From: Phycisphaerales bacterium
GTDB lineage: Bacteria; Planctomycetota; Phycisphaerae; UBA1845; UTPLA1
Direction of reading: 5' to 3'
Length of the DNA: 64,000 nt
NCBI GenBank assembly: GCA_020639075.1
Contig: JACKHI010000001.1
Location: forward strand, 1,054,001 to 1,118,000
This document shows positions 19,003-27,024 of the stretch, piece by piece. Numbering within the stretch: the first letter of the stretch is position 1; each line of letters begins with the position of its first letter. The notes below the pieces were generated by a model, which saw only the letters and a list, made by a program, of their open reading frames with translations, was not told where the DNA came from and did no database searches. The position numbers and the translations under genes were made by a program.

Positions 19003-19610
19003 GTGCCCGTCCCCGTCACAGCCCTTTCGCTCCCCGCAACGCGCGCATCGAGAGCCGCAGTTCGTTCAGTCACCATCTGTTCGAGCAGGTACATTTCCTC
19101 TTCCGAGTCGAACCCCACATCCAGCTTGATATCTGGAATGGGCGTTCGAAGTCGTTGCGTGCCGGATTCGAATTTCCTCGCCACGACGGCCGGACGATCC
19201 TTGACTCGAATGAAGCCGACGTCCTCGAATCGCATCGTTCGAATCGCCCCCCACGTAGATCGCACGACGATCGCATCCGCCGTCAGTGCGATGAGGCAGC
19301 CTTGTCCGCGACAGAATCGAACGACTTGAACCGCGTAGACGACTGCGGCAATTCCTGCACCAATTCCCGCCAGAACTCTCAACAACATCCAGCCGCTTAA
19401 CGACGGCGCGATTGCAGCCTCGCCGAGATACAGGACGACGAGCGACATGACGATGATCCCTCGCGGAATGAGATACCACGGCCGCTTCGGTCGAAACACA
19501 ACCGTCTCCGCATCGTAGGCCAATCCGCACTCCGGACATCGATACGGATACGGCAGGCCTTTCAGGGAATAGCGGCACTGAAGACAGGATTCGCCCGGCG
19601 ATACGATCAC
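18999..19610 (-). CDS. Zinc-ribbon membrane protein, paralogue B
   Basis: A 203-residue paralogue of its neighbours: zinc ribbon CLQCRYSLKGLPYPYRCPECG, the stretch VVFRPKRPWYLIPRG leading into two membrane segments, then a soluble domain with LIALTADAIVVRSTWG and an acidic region. It starts 3 bases after the stop of paralogue A and overlaps paralogue C by 4 bases. The tight packing indicates one transcript and possibly a hetero-oligomer built from related subunits; the latter is inference. Confidence 0.8.
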   Translation of the reverse strand: MIVSPGESCLQCRYSLKGLPYPYRCPECGLAYDAETVVFRPKRPWYLIPRGIIVMSLVVLYLGEAAIAPSLSGWMLLRVLAGIGAGIAAVVYAVQVVRFCRGQGCLIALTADAIVVRSTWGAIRTMRFEDVGFIRVKDRPAVVARKFESGTQRLRTPIPDIKLDVGFDSEEEMYLLEQMVTERTAALDARVAGSERAVTGTGT

Positions 19611-19613
19611 TTT

Positions 19614-20225
19614 CTACTCCGCAGCCTCGCTCGATACCGAGTACCCCGACCCGCCGGTATTACGACCCATCCGCGCCTCCACGCGACGAACAAACGCTTG
19701 CAGCTCCGCATCGTCGTCAAACAGCTCGGCAAGCCCGATCGATCGTGTGTATGGCGTCGACCGCTCGAACTCAAGTTCCGGCTTCGCTCTGACCATCATG
19801 CTCGCCAGGTCCACATCCCCGATGTCCTCGTACGGCATTCGGCTGAACGATCCGCCCGGCGACTTCGTCAGCAAAGCGTCCGACGAAAGGGCGACGAATC
19901 GACGCCGCTTCGACCGCCGTCCCCGCAGAATCATCGCGATGAGTTCCGGCGCGGAAATCCCACCGAAGAGGATCGCAAACATCACGAGCGTCTTGTCGGA
20001 GGTTAGAAGACCGCCGACCATCAGCGCCAACCACAATACTGTCGCCACGATGTGCAAAGCACTCGCAACGCGATGAACCCGGTACCGCCGCTCGCGCCGC
20101 GTCGGCCGGAACACGATCGTATCCGGATCGAACGCCAGCCCGCATTCCGGGCAGACATGCGCCGGCGGCAGCCCCACCAGCGAATAGTCGCAACGCAGAC
20201 ATGAATCGACCCTCGACGCCATCAT
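19614..20225 (-). CDS. Zinc-ribbon membrane protein, paralogue A
   Basis: First of three tandem paralogues. It has a zinc ribbon (CLRCDYSLVGLPPAHVCPECG), VVF-like segment FDPDTIVFRPTRRERRYR, two membrane segments (ALHIVATVLWLALMVGGLL and a second before GRRSKRRR) and a soluble C-terminal domain (FVALSSDALLTKSPGG). I place the start at ATG 20225 because this aligns with the starts of paralogues B and C and gives 203 residues, equal to B; a GTG at 20234 and an ATG at 20222 are alternatives. Divergent from the nfu gene at 20396. Confidence 0.78.
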   Translation of the reverse strand: MMASRVDSCLRCDYSLVGLPPAHVCPECGLAFDPDTIVFRPTRRERRYRVHRVASALHIVATVLWLALMVGGLLTSDKTLVMFAILFGGISAPELIAMILRGRRSKRRRFVALSSDALLTKSPGGSFSRMPYEDIGDVDLASMMVRAKPELEFERSTPYTRSIGLAELFDDDAELQAFVRRVEARMGRNTGGSGYSVSSEAAE

Positions 20226-20316
20226 GACATCCACTGCTTAATGCGAGCCGCAACCTGCGGCTGATTCGACGCGCGCAGCCGCCGTTTCCGGCATGACCCG
20301 CGACGCTTTCTCCCCG

Positions 20317-20346
20317 TTGCCCGAGGTGCACGCTTCGTGCTACAAT
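20317..20346 (+). promoter_or_regulatory. Sigma-70-like promoter for the nfu gene
   Basis: TTGCCC at 20317-20322 and TACAAT at 20341-20346 are separated by 18 bases, about 50 bases upstream of the NifU-like start at 20396. The -10 box matches consensus in five of six positions. Assigned by eye. Confidence 0.55.
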
Positions 20347-20395
20347 CCTGCAGCACAAGTAGTCTACTGGAGACCCGCTTTCGGGAACAAGCAGC

Positions 20396-20641
20396 ATGGC
20401 AAAGACCGTCGACGACATGAAGGATCGCGTGGCCGACATCATCCGCCAGCTTCGACCGGCCGTGCAGAGCGACGGCGGCGACATCGAGCTCGTCGACGTC
20501 GATGAAAACGGCGTCGTGACTGTCCGCCTCCACGGCGCCTGCATCGGCTGCCCCTCGGCCGCCATCACGCTCAAGATGGGCGTCGAGCAATCGCTCAAGG
20601 ACAACATCCCCGAAGTCTCGAAAGTCGTCTGCGTGGAGTAG
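20396..20641 (+). CDS. NifU-like Fe-S scaffold (NFU domain)
   Basis: An 81-residue stand-alone NFU domain that carries or transfers iron-sulfur clusters. The family motif is present: PAVQSDGGDIELVDVD, then the cluster-binding CxxC (HGACIGCPSA, Cys49 and Cys52), then ITLKMGVEQSLKDNIPEV. The length is normal for a single-domain Nfu. It is transcribed alone, divergently from the zinc-ribbon operon, with a promoter at 20317-20346. No isc or suf genes are nearby. Confidence 0.93.
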   Translation: MAKTVDDMKDRVADIIRQLRPAVQSDGGDIELVDVDENGVVTVRLHGACIGCPSAAITLKMGVEQSLKDNIPEVSKVVCVE

Positions 20642-20677
20642 CGACAATCGCAGTCAACTCGTTGCCTCGCTGGCATT

Positions 20678-21334
20678 TCACACGCCACGCCGACCGCCAT
20701 CGGAATCGCCGCCGCAATCCGGATCTTCGGATTCCTCGCACGGCGTCGGCGACTGGGGCGGACCGCCTGAACCCCAGACGTTGAAAGTCAGTTCCCTCAC
20801 GTTGTTCACGACGCTGACGAGATCATCGCATTCCGGCACCTCGTCGTCGGGATCGAGCTCGATACGAGCCGTATAGAAGCCGATGGGTAGTCCATTGCTC
20901 ACGACGACATAGTCGGTCCCTTCGTCCCCGACATCGACCGGCTCGGAGTCGACTGACTGCTCCCATATGACTTCTTCGTTCCTGAGAATCCGCACGATTG
21001 TTCGGTACGCGTGCTTCGCCGGTCCCGGTGTAAAGAAGCCTTCGTAGGCGTATTGCCATTCGATCGCGAAGGCGTGGTTGAATTCGAGAAACTCGCTGTT
21101 TGTCGGCGCGGGCATCGCACCGCCGACGAGAATGCTGTCGACCGGCGGTGTGAGGTCGATGCCGATCGACGCCGGGTAGAGATCCTTGGAGCAGCCGAGC
21201 CCCGGGGCCGGAATTCCGTCCCCATTGCCGATCGCATCGAAATCGCAGCCCGCGATGCACAGCGCACTGACGCAAAGCGCCGTGCCGATCGTCGTCGAGA
21301 AACGTCCCGTCGCAATTTGCTGAATACGCTGCAT
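20678..21334 (-). CDS. Lipoprotein of unknown function
   Basis: A 218-residue lipoprotein. Start set at ATG 21334 because GGAGG lies 8 bases upstream; an upstream ATG at 21355 lacks this. The leader ends in a lipobox (ALCIAGC), so the mature protein is lipid-anchored at Cys. The body looks like one Ig-like or CARDB-type beta domain (NHAFAIEWQYAYEGFF, YRTIVRILRNEEVIWEQSV, GFYTARIELDPDDEVPEC) and ends in an acidic, Gly/Asp-rich tail with Cys residues. Family not recognised with certainty. Confidence 0.75.
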   Translation of the reverse strand: MQRIQQIATGRFSTTIGTALCVSALCIAGCDFDAIGNGDGIPAPGLGCSKDLYPASIGIDLTPPVDSILVGGAMPAPTNSEFLEFNHAFAIEWQYAYEGFFTPGPAKHAYRTIVRILRNEEVIWEQSVDSEPVDVGDEGTDYVVVSNGLPIGFYTARIELDPDDEVPECDDLVSVVNNVRELTFNVWGSGGPPQSPTPCEESEDPDCGGDSDGGRRGV

Positions 21335-21994
21335 CGTGCTGCCTCCGATATGCACCGACCCGAGCTGCCGACCGGCATCCGCATCCGGTCAGGGCTGTTC
21401 GGGGCAATTGGCGTGCCGTCGGCAGATTCCTGTGACCCAAGGCGCACTCGCATGCGATTCCTACGTCGTCCGGCGCTTGGGACGCCCCATTTCGTCGGAG
21501 AGCGTGGGCAAATCGGCCCAACAATGCGCACAGCCTCGCCAACGACGCAGCGGAGCCGGCTGATCGGGCGTTCTTAAGGGGAATTTTCGGATCGACATGC
21601 ATCGGGCCGTCTGGGGCCCTTCCCGCCGGATTTGATGCAACCTGATGCCATGCAATTGGCGTGACGGGAGCGAAGCCGTTTGCACGGGGCGTTGTCGCAG
21701 GTAATTTTGTGGCGCGGCGGGGTTTATGACGCGTGCGGCTGCATTTGCACGATTTCTCCCCCCCGCAAAATGGCGCAAAAAAGTGCAAAACTGCGGCGCG
21801 ATTGGAGGGGGCCGATCTGAACAGTCGCGTGCACCATGGCGAAGGAGAGGCTTGCGCGGCGCATCGGGGGGATTCATGCGGCCGGGAATCTGATGGCACT
21901 CAATGCAATCGCACATCGCCCCGGTTCGAGTTATGCACTCCCACACTCGCCCCCCCCCTGTTCGCAACAATCGTCTGAAAATCAAACTACTGCA
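21335..21994. other. Intergenic stretch containing a 10-base-phased GCAAAA array
   Basis: About 660 bases with no convincing gene. At 21765-21790 the hexamer GCAAAA occurs three times exactly 10 bases apart (starting 21765, 21775, 21785), with a TTTGC at 21745-21749 before it. Similar arrays occur at 38551, 38705, 58142 and 58326. C-rich runs flank it. It lies between two convergent-to-same-direction lipoprotein genes and should also hold the promoter for 21334. Confidence 0.55.
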
Positions 21995-22774
21995 CTAAGA
22001 GCCGGCGTCGTCGCAGACACTGATTTCCAACAAACGCAGCAGCTGCCAATGGGCACAGAAGTTCCTCACTTCGACGAGCATCGGCTCGATGCGACGATTG
22101 GCTTCGGCCCGAATGGGATCGTCGATCTGCGAAAACCCTGTCGGAAATGACAAGTCGTTGATGTCGACCAGGAATAAGTCGAGGATCGGCTTCAATCCCA
22201 GTTCCTGAATGATCTCGGGTAGATTCGCGTCGATGAACACATCCACCAGCGGAGGGAGCAGCTCGGCAATGATCTCCTCCAGGTTCTCACAGAATGCATC
22301 GATGATCAGGCAGACGATCAGCGGATCCCCCGACGCCGCCGCCAGGTCTTTGGCACGCGCGGATGGATTTGCCGGATCGATGGTAAAACTGATCGGCAAT
22401 TGCATTCCTTCGAATACTGCGACGCCCGAGACGAGGAACGTGCCATTCGACTGTTTCGTAAGATCGATGTTCGTCCCGTCGCTATTCTCAATGCCCGTCA
22501 ACATACCGTCGGGGTCGATGGTGAAGACGAGACCGTCGGCGGTATCTACCTCGACGCGGATCGTGTCATCCGACTGCTCGATAATCTTGAAGTTCGTGCC
22601 ATCGGGCGCGGCGATGGTGCCGAAATCAGAACCACCGGCGCCGGGGATGAACGTGGGCTGCGTTTGGCAGCCGACGACGACCAACAGGCAGAGCGTCATT
22701 GCGATTGGGGCGAAAGCAACCTGACGGACGAATCCGGTCCGAACGCTGATGGACGATTGAGGCACTTGATGCAT
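21995..22774 (-). CDS. Lipoprotein of unknown function
   Basis: A 259-residue lipoprotein: hydrophobic leader with lipobox (LVVVGC) at about residue 35, a Gly-rich linker, then short beta-repeats reading like GTNFKIIEQSDDTIRVEV and GLVFTIDPDGMLTGIENSDG, and a helical C-terminus rich in acidic residues with two Cys pairs. GGGAGA precedes the ATG. I do not recognise the family. It probably sits on the outer surface of the cytoplasmic or outer membrane. Confidence 0.75.
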   Translation of the reverse strand: MHQVPQSSISVRTGFVRQVAFAPIAMTLCLLVVVGCQTQPTFIPGAGGSDFGTIAAPDGTNFKIIEQSDDTIRVEVDTADGLVFTIDPDGMLTGIENSDGTNIDLTKQSNGTFLVSGVAVFEGMQLPISFTIDPANPSARAKDLAAASGDPLIVCLIIDAFCENLEEIIAELLPPLVDVFIDANLPEIIQELGLKPILDLFLVDINDLSFPTGFSQIDDPIRAEANRRIEPMLVEVRNFCAHWQLLRLLEISVCDDAGS

Positions 22775-23217
22775 GCGATATTTCTCCCGTGGCTCGCCTG
22801 CGCGACAGCGCGGCGCACAACTGACAGCGATGCCGATTCAAAGGCACACTCGTCGCAAGCCGGTCCAACTCGACGACTAGAAGACCGACAGTCGACAAGG
22901 CGAAAAAGTGACGTGGAATCCCCGGAAGTTTGTGGAAAAAATCTGGCGACTTTGTTCTCAACGCCGATTCACGAGTGCGGTGGCAGATCGAGCGCTCGAC
23001 GAATTCGGGCGGGGCCGGGGTTGGGAACGGGGATGGCGGCGCACCTACGGACGTTGGAGTTAACCGACCGGGGGTTCAATTGCAGTGGAGATGACAACGG
23101 AAGCGACCGGGCCGGGAGCGTGCTCAAAACTGAGCGCTCGCTCCGCGGCCGGCTCACTAGCGCCACGCCAGCCAGCGGCAGGCGGCCGGGTGGCACTGTC
23201 GGCTGCCAATCGGGTGC

Positions 23218-23240
23218 CACTGGTGGCTCGCCCACCAGTG
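23218..23240. repeat. REP-like palindrome, left end of RAYT copy 1
   Basis: CACTGGTGG, spacer CTCGC, CCACCAGTG. The same palindrome flanks RAYT copy 2 (36576 and 37283), lies at 38213 and, on the far side of this copy, at 23990. A shared 95-base segment links it to the RAYT start at 23336. The rest of 22775-23217 shows nothing I can name. Confidence 0.85.
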
Positions 23241-23335
23241 CTCAGGGCGAGGAGCGGATGTAAGATCAGCGTGGATGCCGGATCGTGTCGGCGCGTTCGT
23301 TGATTTGAGAGCAGTCGTGAGCCTGTAGAGTAACC

Positions 23336-23970
23336 ATGCGAACCAGACTCGGCCCACGTAAGCTCGTCAGACACGACGACGCCGCGGGCGAAGTCCACGA
23401 GTAGACCTTCTCCTGCTATCGGCGGCTTCAACTCCTGCGGCTGAACTCACGCTGCGAACTGCTCGCCGAAGCCGTCGATCGGGCGATGGACACGCAGCGC
23501 TACGAACTGATCGCCTACGTCTTCATGCCGGAGCACGTTCACCTGCTCGTCCTGCCGCTCGACGGAGCGACGGGCGTCGCCGGGGTGCCATGCTCCCCCT
23601 TCAAGGGGAGCATGCAGAGACAGGCGATGGGGCAAACAGCACTTGGAAACCGTGGACGATTTCGCGTCGCCGCATGCTCGCCTTAGAGGGCAAGCATGGC
23701 ACCCCCGACGCCGACCCGATGCTGAGCGAGTTGACGATTCGCGATCGGCCGAACCACGCGTCGTTCCGGTTCTGGCAGGAGGCACCGGGCTACGATCGAA
23801 ACATCCGAAAGGAATCAACGCTTCGCAAGGCGATCGACTACATTCATCGAAACCCCGTTCGGCGGGGTTTGGTGGATGAAACGAGCAAGTGGAAGTGGTC
23901 AAGTTGGTACGCGTACGAAGAGGAGACTTCGAAAGCGCCGACGCGGCCGAGGGTAAGCGTGTTGAGTTAA
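23336..23970 (+). pseudogene. RAYT transposase, broken copy 1
   Basis: REP-associated tyrosine transposase (Y1/HUH family) decayed in at least two ways. The ATG at 23336 opens MRTRLGPRKLV but an in-frame TAG at 23402-23404 replaces a Leu codon found in copy 2. A 124-base palindromic segment (23582-23705) replaces part of the middle and shifts the frame. The HUH-like motif (MPEHVHLLVLP) survives, and the catalytic tyrosine survives in the second part as IDYIHRNPV (Tyr codon 23839-23841). Flanking REP-like palindromes at 23218 and 23990 mark the unit. Copy 2 at 36694 is the full-length relative. Confidence 0.85.
23582..23705. repeat. Palindromic insert inside RAYT copy 1
   Basis: Compared with copy 2, 124 bases are replaced here. 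The ends are inverted repeats: GGGGTGCCATGCT at 23582 and AGCATGGCACCCC at 23693-23705. Each end also folds on itself (CATGCTCCCCTTCAAGGGG.., and ATGCTCGCCT/AGGGCAAGCAT), as in a pair of REP elements. Related words (ACAAGC.TGGCGCC, GCAAGCATGGCAC) occur near 59270-59600. Confidence 0.65.
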
Positions 23971-23989
23971 GATCCCGCCGCGGCCTAGG

Positions 23990-24012
23990 CACTGGTGGGC
24001 GAGCCACCAGTG
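23990..24012. repeat. REP-like palindrome, right end of RAYT copy 1
   Basis: CACTGGTGG, spacer GCGAG, CCACCAGTG, 20 bases after the RAYT reading frame and in inverted orientation to the palindrome at 23218. The flanking words CCGCGGCCT and GGCACACG recur at the right end of copy 2. Confidence 0.85.
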
Positions 24013-24034
24013 GCACACGTGCGGGATCAACGCG

Positions 24035-24227
24035 GAGCACTGCGGCGCGGCTCGATCTCTTCACACGCGCGTATCGTCGCGACCCCACCACTGAAGTGGT
24101 GGGCCACCCGGTCATTCGCGCATGCAGGCAAGCGGCGGGAGAAATGCTGAGCACTGCGGGGAGGTTCGGCTTTGCGGGAAGGGAGTCCCGCGGGAAGTGG
24201 ATACGAGAAGGGAATCTCGTACCAGCC
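24035..24227. repeat. 193-base direct repeat, copy A
   Basis: Nearly identical to 26719-26911 in the same orientation and equal length. It contains several palindromes: CCACCACTGAAGTGGTGG, a GCGGGA/TCCCGC stem and a GTACGAGAA/TTCTCGTAC-like stem. The last two recur alone at 30918-30975. The pair flanks the gene at 24300-26219. Confidence 0.85.
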
Positions 24228-24299
24228 GGCGACACGCCCCCATGAATCGCAATCGGAGCGTACCCTCAAAGCGCGGCGGCACTCCACGCGTTGCGATTC

Positions 24300-26219
24300 T
24301 CATCGACCGCGCTTTCCGCTCGGCTTGCGCTTCACTTTTCCTTTTCGCGGTTTTCCAATCGAATCCAGCCATTTGATCGCGCCGGGCGTCGAGTACCACT
24401 CGTCGCCCAACTCGGCGGCGCAGAGAATGGCCTCGTCCTCGGCGCCCAATTGGTACGTTCCGGGCAGGAGTGACGGAATCTCACGCCGCCCCGCCAGAAA
24501 GTCGGGCACGTGCCGATTGGACGCCAGCGCTTCCGTCGCCTGACGCCGCGCCTCGGCTGAGTCGCCTTCCTGCCGGAACATCCAGAGCGCACGAATATAC
24601 TGCCACTCCGCTGTCACTTCGTTTTCGTGACGCTTGAAGAGCTCCGTCAACCTCTCGCCGTCATTCATCGCCAGCAGACACGCGGCGAGAATGTGACGAA
24701 TGCCCTGGTTGTCGTTCGGATTCAGCCGCAGCAGCGCCTCGTAGTGTTCAACAGCCTCCGCCCGGCGATCATCGGCCCAAAGACACTGCGCGAGGCCGAA
24801 CCTCGCCCGCATGTACGGCCGAGTCTCAATAAGTCCCCAGAATTCGCCGGCATTCTCTTCGAAACACGCGGCGCCGAGGGTTCGCTCTGCGGCTTCCACG
24901 CCCTGTCGATAGAAGTCAATCGCTTCCGCCGGTCGGGCCGCCTCATCCGCCAGAATGACGTACGCGTCGGCACAATCGTCGCAAATCTCCAACGCCTTTC
25001 GCGCCAAGTTTCGCCGCCGCCGGCCCGAGGCATCCCACGCCTCATAGACGACTTCCTGCGCGTGATCCAGGGCCGATTGCGGCGCCGGCGCGATCGAGTC
25101 GAGTTCGCTAAGATGCTGATTGATAAATGCGTTCGCCTCCTCCGGCGATTCAAAGTCGCGATCGTCCAAAATCCGCTGGATCGCGGCGTTGTGCTTTTCC
25201 ATCGCCCGAAGTAGATCCGGGCGAGTCAGCGGATCACGCACCGCCACATTGACGAGTTCCAGGCGATACGTGACGTCGCGTCCGTCGACGCGAACAGTCC
25301 GCGTCCATCGCTCGCCGTCCAGGTCTTCCGCGCGTGTCTCCGCCAAAACCAGGAGCAGACCTGTGACGAAGCCGAGCACTTTGGCGCTCGGTCGCCGGAC
25401 GTTCATTCCGGGACCGAACCGACAGACACTTGGATAGGCGTCGGCCGCCGCCGCAGGGAGATTATTTGTATCCCACAATTCGATGTCGGAGATCGAGAGC
25501 GCCTCCAACGCATCGAAGTTCATCGACCAGAGGCCCTTGCTACCCATAATCTCCACTGGCGACGCGCCCGACAGCATCAACTCGAACTGACGCAGCGTGT
25601 CGAAGAAGCCGACTCCGAAGGATTGGCAATCGTGGCCGAGCACTGTGAAGAGCCCCATGCCCTTCGGCGCCTTGGGCGCATCCACACGAACCAGGTCCTC
25701 CGCCGTCAGCTCATCCCAGAGCTTCGCCTCGTGGAATCGGGCCGCGGCCTCGGCGAAGGCGCGGACATGCTCGAGCCTGACGCCTCTGCCCGACAACGCC
25801 CCCGGCGCCTCTTCGGCGTCGTCGACGATCTGCGTCAATTCGGCGAGCATCGCCTGAATCGTCGGCAGCGATGCAAGGCACTCGACCCGTGTCCCCGTCC
25901 CACTGAGCCGCCCCTTCAGGTATGCCGCCAATTCGGCATCCTGCACCTCGATGGCGCTCGGCCGATGCCGATGCGTTTCCTGATCGAGCCCGAATTCGAC
26001 GAGGGCGTCTAGCGCCGCTTGCAAAGGCGACCCATCTTCCACGAACAGCGGCTGCGAAACGAGCCCCGTTTCGACATCCGCCCAGACTGCCATCCGCGGT
26101 TGCACGACGTTCCCATCTTCATCGCGCGCCAACTTCGGGACGGAAAACACGCCGCCCTGCCATACCGTCGCGGGTCGTATCGGAAGCTTCTTGAATCGAT
26201 CAAGCTTGAAATCCGCCAT
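24300..26219 (-). CDS. TPR-containing protein, ST7-like C-terminal half
   Basis: A 639-residue cytoplasmic protein. The N-terminal half is a globular domain I do not recognise, with an alternating hydrophobic pattern and VLGHDCQSFGVGFFDTL. The C-terminal part (about 410-600) is built from helical repeats of TPR type: ARKALEICDDCADAYVILAD, ARFGLAQCLWADDRRAEAVEHYEALLRLNP, EWQYIRALWMFRQEGDSAEARRQ, resembling the ST7/TPR family. The tail is very basic (PRKGKVKRKPSGKRGR), which may bind nucleic acid or membranes. The gene lies alone between two 193-base direct repeats, so recombination between them would delete it. Confidence 0.8.
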   Translation of the reverse strand: MADFKLDRFKKLPIRPATVWQGGVFSVPKLARDEDGNVVQPRMAVWADVETGLVSQPLFVEDGSPLQAALDALVEFGLDQETHRHRPSAIEVQDAELAAYLKGRLSGTGTRVECLASLPTIQAMLAELTQIVDDAEEAPGALSGRGVRLEHVRAFAEAAARFHEAKLWDELTAEDLVRVDAPKAPKGMGLFTVLGHDCQSFGVGFFDTLRQFELMLSGASPVEIMGSKGLWSMNFDALEALSISDIELWDTNNLPAAAADAYPSVCRFGPGMNVRRPSAKVLGFVTGLLLVLAETRAEDLDGERWTRTVRVDGRDVTYRLELVNVAVRDPLTRPDLLRAMEKHNAAIQRILDDRDFESPEEANAFINQHLSELDSIAPAPQSALDHAQEVVYEAWDASGRRRRNLARKALEICDDCADAYVILADEAARPAEAIDFYRQGVEAAERTLGAACFEENAGEFWGLIETRPYMRARFGLAQCLWADDRRAEAVEHYEALLRLNPNDNQGIRHILAACLLAMNDGERLTELFKRHENEVTAEWQYIRALWMFRQEGDSAEARRQATEALASNRHVPDFLAGRREIPSLLPGTYQLGAEDEAILCAAELGDEWYSTPGAIKWLDSIGKPRKGKVKRKPSGKRGR

Positions 26220-26718
26220 GGCGCCATTCTCCGTATCCGCGCACAGGGAATTATGAATTGACGATTGAGGATCAGGGTATCGACCGACCCTCGCCTTCGC
26301 AATGCCCGACGACGAGCTGCGCGGTGACTTGTGATTTCGTAATCCGGCGGCTGCATCTGCCGCCGATACTCAGATCCGGAACAGTCAGAGAGCGGAGGGC
26401 GATCCACTGATACGGCCCGCCGAGCGCAGCGCGTTCGTTCTAGCCATGTCGCCGCCTGGGCCGCATCGGTGCATGACGCCGAAAGGGCCTGCGGCGGGAA
26501 TATGCGGGCGGGTTGCATCGCGGGTTGACCGGCGTCCGCTTCGCGCACTTTGCTACGCTGATTCCGCTCCCTCACGGTCGCGGCTCTGAGTGCCGAGTCT
26601 CGGGTTGCGAGTTTCAAGTCTTGAGTGACTCCCCGCTATTGCCTTCTGCGGGGATCGTTAATGGGGCTGCAAGCACCCTTGACATTCGCGCATGCAGATA
26701 GGCGGCGGGATAAACGCT
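26220..26718. other. Intergenic stretch, no gene seen
   Basis: About 500 bases between the start of the TPR gene and repeat copy B. Frames have no protein signature. Near 26690-26718 there is a partial extra copy of words from the 193-base repeat (CATTCGCGCATGCAGATAGG), as if a repeat end had been duplicated. The TPR gene promoter must lie here. Confidence 0.5.
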
Positions 26719-26911
26719 GAGCACTGCGGCGCGGCTCGATCTCTTCACACGCGCGTATCGTCGCGACCCCACCACTGAAGTGGTGGGCCACCCGTTCAGT
26801 CGCGCATGCAGATAAGCGGCGGGAGAAATGCTGAGCACTGCGGGGAGGTTCGGCTTTGCGGGAACGGATTCCCGCGGGAAGTGGGTACGAGAAGGGATTC
26901 TCGTACCAGCC
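26719..26911. repeat. 193-base direct repeat, copy B
   Basis: Partner of 24035-24227, with only scattered single-base differences. It contains the same internal palindromes, and a GTACGAGAA.../TTCTCGTAC stem closes its right end. It lies 114 bases upstream of the exported protein gene at 27025. Confidence 0.85.
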
Positions 26912-27024
26912 TTCTTTCCCATGGCTCTTGAGTATCGTTGTGGCATTTCGATATAGTCACGGCTTGTTCAAGACTTCCCGCCAGATCACTGAATAAGCGC
27001 CCCGGCGAATAAGAGGATCCCGCC

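Noticed and set aside
24035..26911. Composite transposon formed by the 193-base repeats
   Set aside because: The repeats encode no transposase and have no terminal inverted ends typical of IS elements.
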